From: CBDAUN01 sp965214615 | GTDB lineage: Bacteria > Pseudomonadota > Gammaproteobacteria > Arenicellales > JAJDZL01 | DNA: 64,000 nt | Assembly: GCA_965214615.1 (NCBI GenBank) | Contig: OZ243952.1 | Span: forward strand, 1,984,001-2,048,000 | Direction: 5' to 3' | Shown: in pieces, positions 17,005 to 25,757 of the stretch | Layout of the letters: each line of letters opens with the position of its first letter | Position numbering within the stretch: position 1 is the first letter of the stretch | Notes under the pieces: model-generated | The model's input: the letters and a program-made list of their open reading frames with translations, nothing else | What the model was told of the DNA's origin: nothing | The model's database searches: none | Position numbers and translations under genes: made by a program

Positions 17005-18555
17005 ATGAAAATCGGAATCCCAAAGGAAATCCACGCAAACGAAATGCGTGTTGCAATGACCCCGGACATCGCCTCGGAAGTGATGAAACTAGGATTTGAA
17101 GTCATTGTAGAATCCAATGCCGGAGCCAGCGCGAATTTTGACGATTCAATGTTTGAATCGGTCGGTGCAAAAGTCGCGCCCGCCGGGAAAGACGTCTGGA
17201 CCGAGTCTGACATCATCCTGAAAGTCCGGGCTCCGGAATACAACGACCAATTCGGATTCGACGAATCTGACATGCTCACCAGCGGTATGTGCATCATCGC
17301 ATTCCTTTGGCCCGCACAGAATCCCGAACTGCTCGAAAAGCTTGCGAAAAACCAAGTAACTGCCTTGTCAATCGATGCAGTGCCGCGGATTTCCCGGGCT
17401 CAGAAGCTCGACGCGCTGTCTTCCATGTCAAACATTGCCGGCTATCGGGCAGTAGTGGAGGCAGCGAATCGGTACGGACGGTTTTTCGGCGGACAAATAA
17501 CCGCAGCCGGATCAATCCCACCTGCCAAGATACTTGTGATCGGCGCCGGTGTAGCCGGGCTCTCCGCTATTGGCGCTGCCACCAGTCTTGGAGCAATCGT
17601 GCGATCATTCGACACCCGTCCCGAAGTCAAGGAACAGATCGAAAGCATGGGAGCTGAATTCCTAATGCTCGATTTTAAAGAGGAAGGCAGCGGAACAGGC
17701 GGCTACGCCAAAGTGATGAGCAAAGAGTTCATCGATGCGGAAATGGCGCTGTTTCTCGAACAGGCGCGCGAAGTTGACATCATCATCACTACGGCGCTGA
17801 TTCCCGGACGCCCTGCTCCCAAGCTGATCAGTGCGGAAATGGTTCGCGCGATGAAGCCTGGCAGCGTCATTGTGGACCTGGCGGCCGAACAAGGCGGAAA
17901 TTGCGAACTCACCCAACCGGATTCTGCGATCGTCGAACATGGAGTTCACATCATCGGCTATTCGGACATGCCGAGTCGACTGCCTGCACAGGCCAGTCAG
18001 CTTTACGCGTCAAATCTGCGTCATCTGCTGCACGAATTGTGTCCGGATGGAAATGGCGAAATCGCTGTCAACATGGATGACGAAGTGATTCGCGGTACAA
18101 CCGTTACGCATCTCGGAGAAGTGACATGGCCTCCTCCAGCGGTTCAGCCGTCACCGCCACCGGCAAAGTCCGAACCCGCATCCCCCGCGACACCGACTGC
18201 CGAGGCAAAGAAAAAGATCTCGCTCGCACCGATATTCATTACGCTCGCATTGGCTTCAATCGTCGGCGTCGGCCTGTATGCGCCCGAATCGTTTCTATCG
18301 CACTTCACGGTATTTGTACTGGCCATATTCGTCGGCTGGCACGTGATTTGGAACGTAACCCCGGCACTTCATACGCCATTGATGAGCGTGACCAATGCAA
18401 TTAGCGGAATCATCGTCGTAGGCGCCCTGCTGGAAATCGGCGCCAGTTCAACTGTGGTAATCACACTCGCAGCTGTTTCGATTCTGATTGCATCCATCAA
18501 TATTTTCGGCGGGTTCTTCGTAACCCACCGAATGCTCAAGATGTTCAGGAAGTAA
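17005..18555 (+). CDS. pntA: NAD(P) transhydrogenase subunit alpha
   Basis: 516-residue subunit of the proton-translocating transhydrogenase, which uses the proton gradient to reduce NADP+ with NADH. Residues 1 to about 375 form the NAD(H)-binding domain I, with MKIGIPKEIHANEMRVAMTPD at the start and a Rossmann loop GAGVAGLSAIGAA near 180. A Pro/Ala-rich linker (about 380-400) leads to a C-terminal membrane domain of four segments. Length and layout match E. coli PntA (510). The start at 17005 is chosen by the family N-terminus. An in-frame GTG at 16966 is also open. pntB begins 3 bases after the stop. Confidence 0.95.
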   Translation: MKIGIPKEIHANEMRVAMTPDIASEVMKLGFEVIVESNAGASANFDDSMFESVGAKVAPAGKDVWTESDIILKVRAPEYNDQFGFDESDMLTSGMCIIAFLWPAQNPELLEKLAKNQVTALSIDAVPRISRAQKLDALSSMSNIAGYRAVVEAANRYGRFFGGQITAAGSIPPAKILVIGAGVAGLSAIGAATSLGAIVRSFDTRPEVKEQIESMGAEFLMLDFKEEGSGTGGYAKVMSKEFIDAEMALFLEQAREVDIIITTALIPGRPAPKLISAEMVRAMKPGSVIVDLAAEQGGNCELTQPDSAIVEHGVHIIGYSDMPSRLPAQASQLYASNLRHLLHELCPDGNGEIAVNMDDEVIRGTTVTHLGEVTWPPPAVQPSPPPAKSEPASPATPTAEAKKKISLAPIFITLALASIVGVGLYAPESFLSHFTVFVLAIFVGWHVIWNVTPALHTPLMSVTNAISGIIVVGALLEIGASSTVVITLAAVSILIASINIFGGFFVTHRMLKMFRK

Positions 18556-18558
18556 GTC

Positions 18559-19947
18559 ATGTCTAGCGGATTGATTAACTCCCTGTACATCATCGCGTCA
18601 ATATTCTTCATATTGAGCCTTGGGGGCCTAAGCCATCAGACCACGGCAGTGCGGGGAAACATTTTCGGAATCCTAGGGATGACGCTTGCGGTTGTCGGGA
18701 CAATCGCGGCCAAGGCAATCGACGATATTGGCATTATCATCGCCATGATGAGTATCGGCGCTGCGATCGGTCTTGCAGTAAGTGTGAAGGTCCAGATGAC
18801 CGCGATGCCGCAACTCGTTGCAATACTGCACAGCCTGGTTGGCCTTGCGGCCGTGTTTGTCGGATTTGCCAATCACATTGAACCGCTCGATGTCTACACA
18901 GGCGCCGAACTTGTCATTCACGAAGTCGAGATCTTTATCGGCATCCTAATCGGAGCCATTACGTTTACAGGATCAGTCGCAGCATTCGGGAAACTACAAG
19001 GCCTGATTTCAAGCAAACCGCTAATGCTTCCGGCAAGACATTGGCTGAATCTTGCAATAGCGATTATGTGCATATGGCTCGGCGCCGAATTTCTGTCTTC
19101 TGATTCAGGATTCGGAAAGCTGGAAGTTCTGATCATAATGACCGCACTTGCGTTCCTGCTCGGACTGCATCTGGTCCTGGCGATCGGCGGCGCAGACATG
19201 CCAGTGGTCATATCGATGCTGAACAGCTATTCGGGCTGGGCCGCGGCGGCAACAGGCTTCATGCTGAGCAATGATCTTCTCATTCTTGTAGGCGCTCTGG
19301 TCGGCAGCAGCGGTGCAATTCTGAGCTACATCATGTGCCGTGCAATGAATCGCCATTTTGTCAGCGTCATACTGGGCGGATTCGGTACAACCGGAGGGTC
19401 AGGCACTGCCATCGTAGCAGGACAGCATACCGAGATATCCGCAGACGAAACGGCGGCACTGCTACAGCAATCAAAATCAGTGGTGATCGTTCCTGGCTAC
19501 GGACTGGCCGTAGCACATGCGCAGCACCCCATTGCCGAGTTGACTCGACGACTTCGCGATGCAGGTAAAAACGTCCTGTTTGCCATCCATCCGGTTGCCG
19601 GACGAATGCCCGGGCACATGAACGTGCTGCTCGCCGAAGCCAAAGTGCCTTATGACATCGTGCTGGAAATGGACGAGATCAACCCCGATTTGCCGGAAGT
19701 CGACGTCGTGCTGATCATTGGTGCAAACGACATTGTAAACCCGTCCGCGCAGGACACTCCTGACAGTCCGATTGCAGGTATGCCAGTCATTGAGGTCTGG
19801 AACGCGAAGACCACAATCGTATTGAAGCGCAGCATGGCAACCGGCTATGCCGGAGTTGACAATCCCTTGTTTTACAAGGAAAACAACAAGATGCTGTTTG
19901 GCGATGCCAAATCCAGCATTGACCAGTTGCTGGCAGCTGTCAACTAA
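18559..19947 (+). CDS. pntB: NAD(P) transhydrogenase subunit beta
   Basis: 462-residue partner of PntA with the same length as the E. coli protein. The N-terminal 270 residues contain eight to nine membrane helices forming the proton path. The C-terminal domain III binds NADP(H), with VPGYGLAVAHAQHP near residue 310, GRMPGHMNVLLAEA near 350 and the VLIIGANDIVNPSAQ loop near 390. It is coupled to pntA by a 3-base gap. No terminator is visible after it, and an eroded gene fragment on the opposite strand follows. Confidence 0.95.
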   Translation: MSSGLINSLYIIASIFFILSLGGLSHQTTAVRGNIFGILGMTLAVVGTIAAKAIDDIGIIIAMMSIGAAIGLAVSVKVQMTAMPQLVAILHSLVGLAAVFVGFANHIEPLDVYTGAELVIHEVEIFIGILIGAITFTGSVAAFGKLQGLISSKPLMLPARHWLNLAIAIMCIWLGAEFLSSDSGFGKLEVLIIMTALAFLLGLHLVLAIGGADMPVVISMLNSYSGWAAAATGFMLSNDLLILVGALVGSSGAILSYIMCRAMNRHFVSVILGGFGTTGGSGTAIVAGQHTEISADETAALLQQSKSVVIVPGYGLAVAHAQHPIAELTRRLRDAGKNVLFAIHPVAGRMPGHMNVLLAEAKVPYDIVLEMDEINPDLPEVDVVLIIGANDIVNPSAQDTPDSPIAGMPVIEVWNAKTTIVLKRSMATGYAGVDNPLFYKENNKMLFGDAKSSIDQLLAAVN

Positions 19948-20056
19948 CCGCAATTTTCCGCATGCTCTGGCGAGGCAGATGCAGATCTAGACTTTCACGC
20001 GGTTGGAGGAGGAGTCATCGAAGCGGTCGACAATGCGTGGCAATCTTGCCCGTCTG

Positions 20057-20242
20057 CTATGCGAGCTGGACGATTGGCATGACAGCAAAGGACATCCTGC
20101 GATAAGTTCGGCGCGAAAGGCGCTGGTAGGGCTTGCGTTTCGCTGACCAGCTCGCCTTGGCGAGATGATAAGCAGTGGCGCAGCCGACAATGCCGACGCC
20201 AATGATGGCAACCTGCACATCCGCGGGAAGAGGTTTTACCAT
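20057..20242 (-). pseudogene. truncated FAD-dependent oxidoreductase stub
   Basis: The minus strand starts an FAD oxidoreductase 5 bases after the dimethylglycine-dehydrogenase-like gene. The first 27 codons carry VQVAIIGVGIVGCATAYHLAKA, a clear GxGxxG dinucleotide-binding start. Homology then stops and the frame ends after 61 codons. The following DNA up to pntB shows no more of the enzyme. It is probably the 5' end of a second amine dehydrogenase gene cut when the acquired segment was joined to this chromosome. Confidence 0.7.
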
Positions 20243-20247
20243 GTGCC

Positions 20248-22665
20248 CTACCCTCGCAACCGGTCGTTTTCGGGATCGTAAAACGGCACGGTCGCCACAG
20301 TGGCTTTCACAGGCACGCCAAGCACTTCGATGTCAAACATATCTCCCGGTTTGGTGGGCACGGTCAGATAGCCAAGCGCCACTCGCTTGTCGATGCGGAA
20401 CCCGGTGCCGCCTGAACTGACATAACCCACTGGCTTGCCATCCCGGCAGATCGGATCCGAAGACAGCGCATCGGCCCCGTGCCCCTCCAGTATGAACGCG
20501 GTGAAGTGATATTCTTTGTCTTGTTCAGCCTGCGCGAGAAACGCATCGCGACCGACAAAACTCTCTTTGTTCCTGCTGACAAAGCGGTCCAACCCGGCAT
20601 CAAAGGCTGTGTATTCGATACCGAAATCCGTTCCCCAGCCGTGATACCCCTTCTCAATCCTCATGGCGTTCAGCGCGTAAGAGCCAAACTCTACCATACC
20701 CTTATCGGCCCCTTGCTCCATGATTGCGTTGTACACTGTGACCAGACCAGCCGAGCGAACGTGCAATTCCCACCCCAGTTCGCCAACATAGGACACGCGG
20801 AACGCAATCACCGGCACGCCGACAATCGAGATTTCGCGCACGGACATCCAGGGGGCGGTCTCTTTCGAAAGATCGTCATCGGTCAGCGGTTGCAGCACCT
20901 CGCGCGATTTTGGCCCCATGACCATTAACGCCGCGTCGAACGCGGAACCGCGCTTTAGCGTAACACCCCCGTCCGGTAGGAACTGCGACATCCAGTCATA
21001 GTCCCGCTGATCGGCAAGTGTCGGGCCACACAGCAGGTATTTGTTCTCGTCCAACCGTGCAATCGTCGCCTCGGACCAGATTCTGCCCTTGGGCGTTAGC
21101 ATATATGACAGTTTGACCCGGCCTACCGACGGCATCGCGCCGCAGAACACCTGGTTCAGGAAATCCGTCGCGCCAGTGCCCTCAACCTCGTACCGGGTGA
21201 AGCCGCCGTGATCCATTACCCCGACACTGTCGCGCACGCCTTCGCACTCGACCTTGACGGCATCGTGCCAGCATTCATGGTGAAAACTCAGTTCGCTATC
21301 GTTTTTGACCGCATCCGTTTCGAACCAGAAGGCACGCTCCCAACCCGCGACCTGGCCAAACACCGCCCCTTTTTCTTTGAGCGTGCTATAAAGTGGTGTG
21401 GACTGCACCGGACGGCCCGAAGTCCAAAGCCTATGCGGATAAGGGATCGCATATTGGTGCTCGTAAAGCTCGCTGGATCGCTTGACGGTATAGTCGAATG
21501 TTGCCCATTCCTCGTCAAATCGGCGCGGATCCCACATGCTCATGTCCCATTCGGTTTCGCCTTCTGTGATCCATTCGGTCAGCGTCTTGGCAGCGGCGGC
21601 GGAATGCGTGATCCCTACCGGAAAACAACAGGCGTGGTACAAATTCGGCAAACCGAATGCCGGGCCGCAAAGCGGCGCGCCATCGGGGCTGTAGGGGATC
21701 GGACCGTTGACTAAACGGCTGACGCCAGCCTCGCCAAGCAAAGGCACATGCTCCAGCGCGGCCTCAAGAATTTCGGCGATGTCGTCGACGCTGTCGGGGT
21801 ATAGCTGATTGGCAAAGCAATCGGGCATGCCGTTCAGCCATGCCGGGCGGCACTCATGGCCATATGACCCCAGCAGCAGCCCGTTCCGCTCGCGGCGCAG
21901 ATAATACATGATGTCCGGATCGCGGATGAGCGGGAAGTTTACCGGGTTGGACTCAAGTTCCGCCAGACTTTCAGTCACTAAGTACTGGTGCTCCAGCGTC
22001 ACGACAGGCAGCTTCTGCCCGAGCATCTCGCTAACTTGGCGACCATAATAGCCACCGGCATTGATAACGATGTCACAGGTCACTTCGCCCTTGTCGGTCT
22101 GCACCAGCCACTCACCGGAAGCGCGGCGTTGGATGCCGGTGACCTTGGTGAACCGCGCAATCTGCGCGCCCCGGTCACGGGCCCCCTTTGCCAATGCCTG
22201 TGTCAGCTGCGAAGGGTCCACGTCACCCTCGTAGGGGTCGAGGATACCGCCGATGATGCTGTCGCCCGAACTGAAATACGGGTGCATATCGTCCATCTCT
22301 GACGGGGTCAGCATCGCCATGTCATAGCCCAGCCCCTTGGAAATGCCGACCAGATGCCGGAACAGGTCCATCCGCTCGGACGTATGAGCCGGCCAGAACG
22401 CGCCGGTATGGCGGTAGGTGATCGGATAGTCGACCTCTTTCGCCAGATCCTTATACAGCCGCCAGGCATAGTTACCCGCGCGCATACCGCCCCAGCTGTT
22501 GGCATAGGTCGGGATGTTGCCGGCAGCGTGCCAGGTTGATCCGCTGGTCAGTTCATTCTTTTCGATCAACAGCGTGTCGGTCACGCCTGCCTTGGCCAGA
22601 TGATACAGGGTCGAAACACCAACTGCGCCCCCGCCGATGATCACAACCGTTGCCTGGGTCTTCAA
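20248..22665 (-). CDS. dimethylglycine/sarcosine dehydrogenase-like FAD-GcvT protein
   Basis: 805-residue two-domain enzyme. Residues 1 to about 390 are an FAD-dependent amine oxidoreductase (VVIIGGGAVGVSTLYHLAKAG at the start). TWHAAG near residue 48 carries the His that is the covalent FAD site in dimethylglycine dehydrogenase. Residues about 430-800 are a GcvT-type folate-binding domain that can trap the released formaldehyde as methylene-tetrahydrofolate. Likely substrates are dimethylglycine, sarcosine or a related N-methyl amine, and the exact one cannot be told. The start is TTG at 22663-22665, five bases after the mttB-family stop. Third codon positions are visibly richer in C/G than in flanking genes, consistent with transfer. 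Confidence 0.85.
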   Translation of the reverse strand: MKTQATVVIIGGGAVGVSTLYHLAKAGVTDTLLIEKNELTSGSTWHAAGNIPTYANSWGGMRAGNYAWRLYKDLAKEVDYPITYRHTGAFWPAHTSERMDLFRHLVGISKGLGYDMAMLTPSEMDDMHPYFSSGDSIIGGILDPYEGDVDPSQLTQALAKGARDRGAQIARFTKVTGIQRRASGEWLVQTDKGEVTCDIVINAGGYYGRQVSEMLGQKLPVVTLEHQYLVTESLAELESNPVNFPLIRDPDIMYYLRRERNGLLLGSYGHECRPAWLNGMPDCFANQLYPDSVDDIAEILEAALEHVPLLGEAGVSRLVNGPIPYSPDGAPLCGPAFGLPNLYHACCFPVGITHSAAAAKTLTEWITEGETEWDMSMWDPRRFDEEWATFDYTVKRSSELYEHQYAIPYPHRLWTSGRPVQSTPLYSTLKEKGAVFGQVAGWERAFWFETDAVKNDSELSFHHECWHDAVKVECEGVRDSVGVMDHGGFTRYEVEGTGATDFLNQVFCGAMPSVGRVKLSYMLTPKGRIWSEATIARLDENKYLLCGPTLADQRDYDWMSQFLPDGGVTLKRGSAFDAALMVMGPKSREVLQPLTDDDLSKETAPWMSVREISIVGVPVIAFRVSYVGELGWELHVRSAGLVTVYNAIMEQGADKGMVEFGSYALNAMRIEKGYHGWGTDFGIEYTAFDAGLDRFVSRNKESFVGRDAFLAQAEQDKEYHFTAFILEGHGADALSSDPICRDGKPVGYVSSGGTGFRIDKRVALGYLTVPTKPGDMFDIEVLGVPVKATVATVPFYDPENDRLRG

Positions 22666-22669
22666 GGAC

Positions 22670-24166
22670 TTAGTCTTTCAGATGAATTGGCAGGTGCGCG
22701 CGCAAGGTCGCTTCGATGTCTGGCTGCAGGTGACTCGGGGCGGGCATGGATTCGATTTCGGCAACACGGGCGATGGCACGGTCCCAGATCGTCTGCGCAC
22801 CATTGTTCAACCAGTCATTCACACTCTGACGGTCGCTCAGCGACGGGTAGACGTATTCCTTGGTCATAAGATCAAGGGTTTGTGCTGTTCCGAGGTAGTG
22901 ACCTTCACCCGTGACAACCTGTTCCATTAAGTCCAGATCAATGGCGCTTGCGACTATCTCGACCCCCCGAACCGTGCGCAGGATCGCGCCGCACATGTCA
23001 TTGTCGATCACAAGCACCTCTTTGCTGGCGACCATGATCGACCCCAGCATGCCGACGGAGAGGTTGATCATGTCAGCCCCACCCTGCGAGGCCAATGCAA
23101 TCGTATAGCCTTTTTCATAGCCTGATTGCGCATCGGCAGTCTTGGCGTCTGTCATTCCTGCCGAGACAGTCGATGGAAGGCCGAGGTTCATCAGCAATTG
23201 CGCAGCGGCAGCGTTGGCCACTGCAGCCTCACCCGATCCTCCGGTCATAGCGCCACTACGCAGATCTGAAATAAAGGGCAGGAAGGCCAGAATACAGGGG
23301 AAACCGGGCTGCATCATATTGACCAGTACCAGCCCGACCAGAGACTCGGCCAACCCCTGCGCCAATGCCCCGGCCAGTGAGGCCGGGCTTGTCGCGCCTG
23401 CCTGTGCAGCGGAACATATCTGCAATGGCATACCAAGACTCACGCATTCGAACATGACGCCACAGGCCTCTTCGGCAAGCGTCAAAGGAGGTACAACATG
23501 GCAGATCGATGCAAAGCAGAACGGTTGACGACTGAACGCGCCTTCACCCCCGAGTGCTTCATCAAACATTTCGATTACCGGTGCGACGTTGGCCGGTTCA
23601 AAAAAGCTGGTGCCGATAGGCTTGGACGTGGCTTTCATGGCCGCAAAAGCCGTGTTGATATCCAGCGTGAGGGGATCTTCCAGATCACGCGCGACAACGG
23701 GGCGCAGGGAATAGTGGATGTTTTCGCAGGTATCGACAATGCGCATCAGATCATAAAGATCTTGCAACGAACTGTCCCGAAAGACGCCCGAAGCCGCATC
23801 CAGCACCTGAACCGCCGCCCCGCCGGTGCCGATATGTACGCGCCCACCACCCACCTCGATCCCGCGATCACGGATGAAGCCGGGCAACTCGACCCGTTTG
23901 CACGCCTTGGCAATCATGTCCTCAACCAGATCGCGCGAAAAAGTGATGCGCCCGTCATTTCGCGACGTCGCGCCATTTTTCAAAGCCAGTTCGCGGATAT
24001 CTTCTGGCGCGCCGAACACACCGATACGCTCCAGAATGTCGAATGCGGTGTCGGTTATATGCGCAAGCTTGCTGTCATCCAACGGCATAAAACGACCACC
24101 GACAGGCGGCAATGTCATCTGTCGCGTGGCGGGTTTGGCACCCCGTTTGGTTCGTGTTCGCCGCAT
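22670..24166 (-). CDS. MttB-family methyltransferase without pyrrolysine
   Basis: 498-residue member of the trimethylamine methyltransferase superfamily, which moves a methyl group from a quaternary or tertiary amine to a corrinoid protein. Recognisable parts are FDILERIGVFGAPEDI near residue 42, PLTLAEEACGVMFE near 230, AGMTDAKTADAQSGYEKG near 345 and the C-terminal LTKEYVYPSLSDRQSVNDW. The frame has no internal TAG, so it belongs to the non-pyrrolysine branch that includes glycine-betaine methyltransferases. AGGACG 9 bases upstream fits the ATG start. It is coupled to the downstream FAD-GcvT gene. No corrinoid protein gene is in the window. Confidence 0.85.
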   Translation of the reverse strand: MRRTRTKRGAKPATRQMTLPPVGGRFMPLDDSKLAHITDTAFDILERIGVFGAPEDIRELALKNGATSRNDGRITFSRDLVEDMIAKACKRVELPGFIRDRGIEVGGGRVHIGTGGAAVQVLDAASGVFRDSSLQDLYDLMRIVDTCENIHYSLRPVVARDLEDPLTLDINTAFAAMKATSKPIGTSFFEPANVAPVIEMFDEALGGEGAFSRQPFCFASICHVVPPLTLAEEACGVMFECVSLGMPLQICSAAQAGATSPASLAGALAQGLAESLVGLVLVNMMQPGFPCILAFLPFISDLRSGAMTGGSGEAAVANAAAAQLLMNLGLPSTVSAGMTDAKTADAQSGYEKGYTIALASQGGADMINLSVGMLGSIMVASKEVLVIDNDMCGAILRTVRGVEIVASAIDLDLMEQVVTGEGHYLGTAQTLDLMTKEYVYPSLSDRQSVNDWLNNGAQTIWDRAIARVAEIESMPAPSHLQPDIEATLRAHLPIHLKD

Positions 24167-24274
24167 GAGCGCGTCCTCAATGAAGTATTTTCCCGCGCAT
24201 CATAGGTAGACCCAATGATTAGCTTAATTATATTATTTGTGGATTATTTTGAATCAATTTCACTCATTGGAGCA

Positions 24275-24615
24275 TCAAGCTTGTTTCGCGGCACGTTCCG
24301 CCAGAACACGGTCAAGCCACCGGGTATCCATCTCCGGAACTGAGGACTGAAAGAGATCGATATAGGGCTGGAACGGTGGCAAGAAAATCTGCTCCTTCGG
24401 CCCTTGCTCGACAATTTTGCCGTGCTACATCACCACCACTTCGTCGGCAATGCTCCGGACGGTGAGACGTCATGCGTGATGAACATATACGCCAGGTTAT
24501 GTTCCTGTTGAAGCTTGTCCAGCAGCCGATACGCCCCCGGCGCTCGCAACGCCTGGGAAACATCGCCGGCAGAGACTTGCCCTGATGACCCCGTGGTCAA
24601 TCCGCACTTCATCAC
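24275..24615 (-). pseudogene. broken peptide-type ABC transporter ATPase (3' remnant)
   Basis: The minus strand retains the C-terminal part of a dipeptide/oligopeptide ABC ATPase. Visible are a damaged Walker B region, then RLLDKLQQEHNLAYMFITHDVS, a frameshift, VRSIADEVVVM, a TAG stop where the family usually has an aromatic residue, then HGKIVEQGPKEQIFLPP and a normal-looking end with stop TGA at 24275-24277. The Walker A half is absent. With the stub at 20057-20242 it brackets the methylamine genes on the same strand. The rest of 24167-24719 shows no gene. Confidence 0.8.
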
Positions 24616-24719
24616 CTAATTTCGCAACCGTCGTATTGCTGTCAGTTCGTTACGATTTGCCATACAATAACTCGCACTGAATAACAATCTACTAATGCAA
24701 ACCATAGTTGGAGAAAATC

Positions 24720-25685
24720 ATGAAAACAAAACTAAGTTCTTTTCTTGTAGCCATTGCGCTGGCTGTTTGTACCAGTTCAGCATTCGCAGCTGAAAAAGTA
24801 AACATCGGCGTGCCGTCGTGGACCGGCGCACAGGCAATCGCCAATCTGCTTGCCGCAGTCGTCGAAATGCGAATCGGCGGAGAAGCTGAATTGGTGCCAG
24901 GCAACAATGCGACCATCTTTCAAGCAATGGACCAGGGCAAAGGCGACATAGACGTACACCCGGACGTGTGGCTCCCGAATCAGGAGAGCTTCACCAAGAA
25001 ATATGTCGATGGCGCAGGCACTGTGACTTTGTCAAGCAATCCCTATGAAGGCAATCAGGGATTCTGCGTTTCAAAGGATTTTGGCGAAACAAACAGCATT
25101 ACCGATATCGCAGACCTCGGACGGCCTGATGTCGCAGCGCTTATGGACAGCGATGGCAATGGACGAGGCGAGATGTGGATCGGCGCACCCGGTTGGGCAT
25201 CTGCCAACGTGAACGAGGTCAAAGTGCGCGACTACGGCCTGCTGGACTTTATTGAACCGATACGAGCCGAAGAAAGCGTGAAGACTGCGCGCGTCAAAGA
25301 CTCGATCGCCAAAGGCGAAGGCTATGCGTTCTACTGCTACAAGCCGCACGCAATCTGGTACATGTTTGATGTAAAAATGCTATCCGAACCCGCGTACGAC
25401 CCGGCGAAATACGTAATGTACCAGCCTTCGGATACGGCGGACTGGTATGAGAATTCAATGGTTGCGTCGAAGGACGCTCTCAAGAACGTCCAGATCGCGT
25501 GGTCGAATTCCTTGGCTGAAAGGTCTCCGGCAATCGCGGAATTCTTTGGACGTTTCGGCCTGACAGCCGATGATGTCAGCAATTTCGCATTTGAAATTTC
25601 CGGCAAGGGACGCGATGCGAGCGAAGTCGCTCAAGAATGGGTCACCAACAACCCCGAACGCGTCGACGCCTGGCTTGGCTTGTAA
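24720..25685 (+). CDS. glycine betaine/proline-type ABC substrate-binding protein
   Basis: 321-residue periplasmic binding protein of the ProX/OpuAC class. The signal peptide is MKTKLSSFLVAIALAVCTSSAFA, cleaved before AEKVNIG. Aromatic residues typical of quaternary-amine boxes are visible in VPSWTGAQAI, HPDVWLPNQ, GAPGWASANV and CYKPHAIWYMF. The ATG at 24720 has TTGGAGA just upstream. A TTG 12 bases earlier would disrupt that site. It is followed by a hairpin and then the ATPase and permease genes. The natural ligand (glycine betaine, choline, carnitine or DMSP) cannot be fixed from sequence. Confidence 0.88.
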   Translation: MKTKLSSFLVAIALAVCTSSAFAAEKVNIGVPSWTGAQAIANLLAAVVEMRIGGEAELVPGNNATIFQAMDQGKGDIDVHPDVWLPNQESFTKKYVDGAGTVTLSSNPYEGNQGFCVSKDFGETNSITDIADLGRPDVAALMDSDGNGRGEMWIGAPGWASANVNEVKVRDYGLLDFIEPIRAEESVKTARVKDSIAKGEGYAFYCYKPHAIWYMFDVKMLSEPAYDPAKYVMYQPSDTADWYENSMVASKDALKNVQIAWSNSLAERSPAIAEFFGRFGLTADDVSNFAFEISGKGRDASEVAQEWVTNNPERVDAWLGL

Positions 25686-25714
25686 TGCCCTGCAGCAACC
25701 TATAGGATATTGAT

Positions 25715-25744
25715 CCGATGGCGCCCGGCAATCGGCGCCATCGG
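25715..25744 (+). other. 11-bp hairpin between binding-protein and ATPase genes
   Basis: Perfect inverted repeat CCGATGGCGCC (25715-25725) and complement (25734-25744) with an 8-base loop and no T run. It lies between the binding-protein stop and the ATPase start. Such hairpins often protect the 3' end of the binding-protein message and lower expression of the downstream genes. Confidence 0.65.
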
Positions 25745-25757
25745 CCAATATTCTTCA

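Noticed and set aside
22670..24166. Pyrrolysine (in-frame TAG) in the MttB-family gene
   Set aside because: The frame is open from start to stop with no internal TAG, so the protein is the non-pyrrolysine type.
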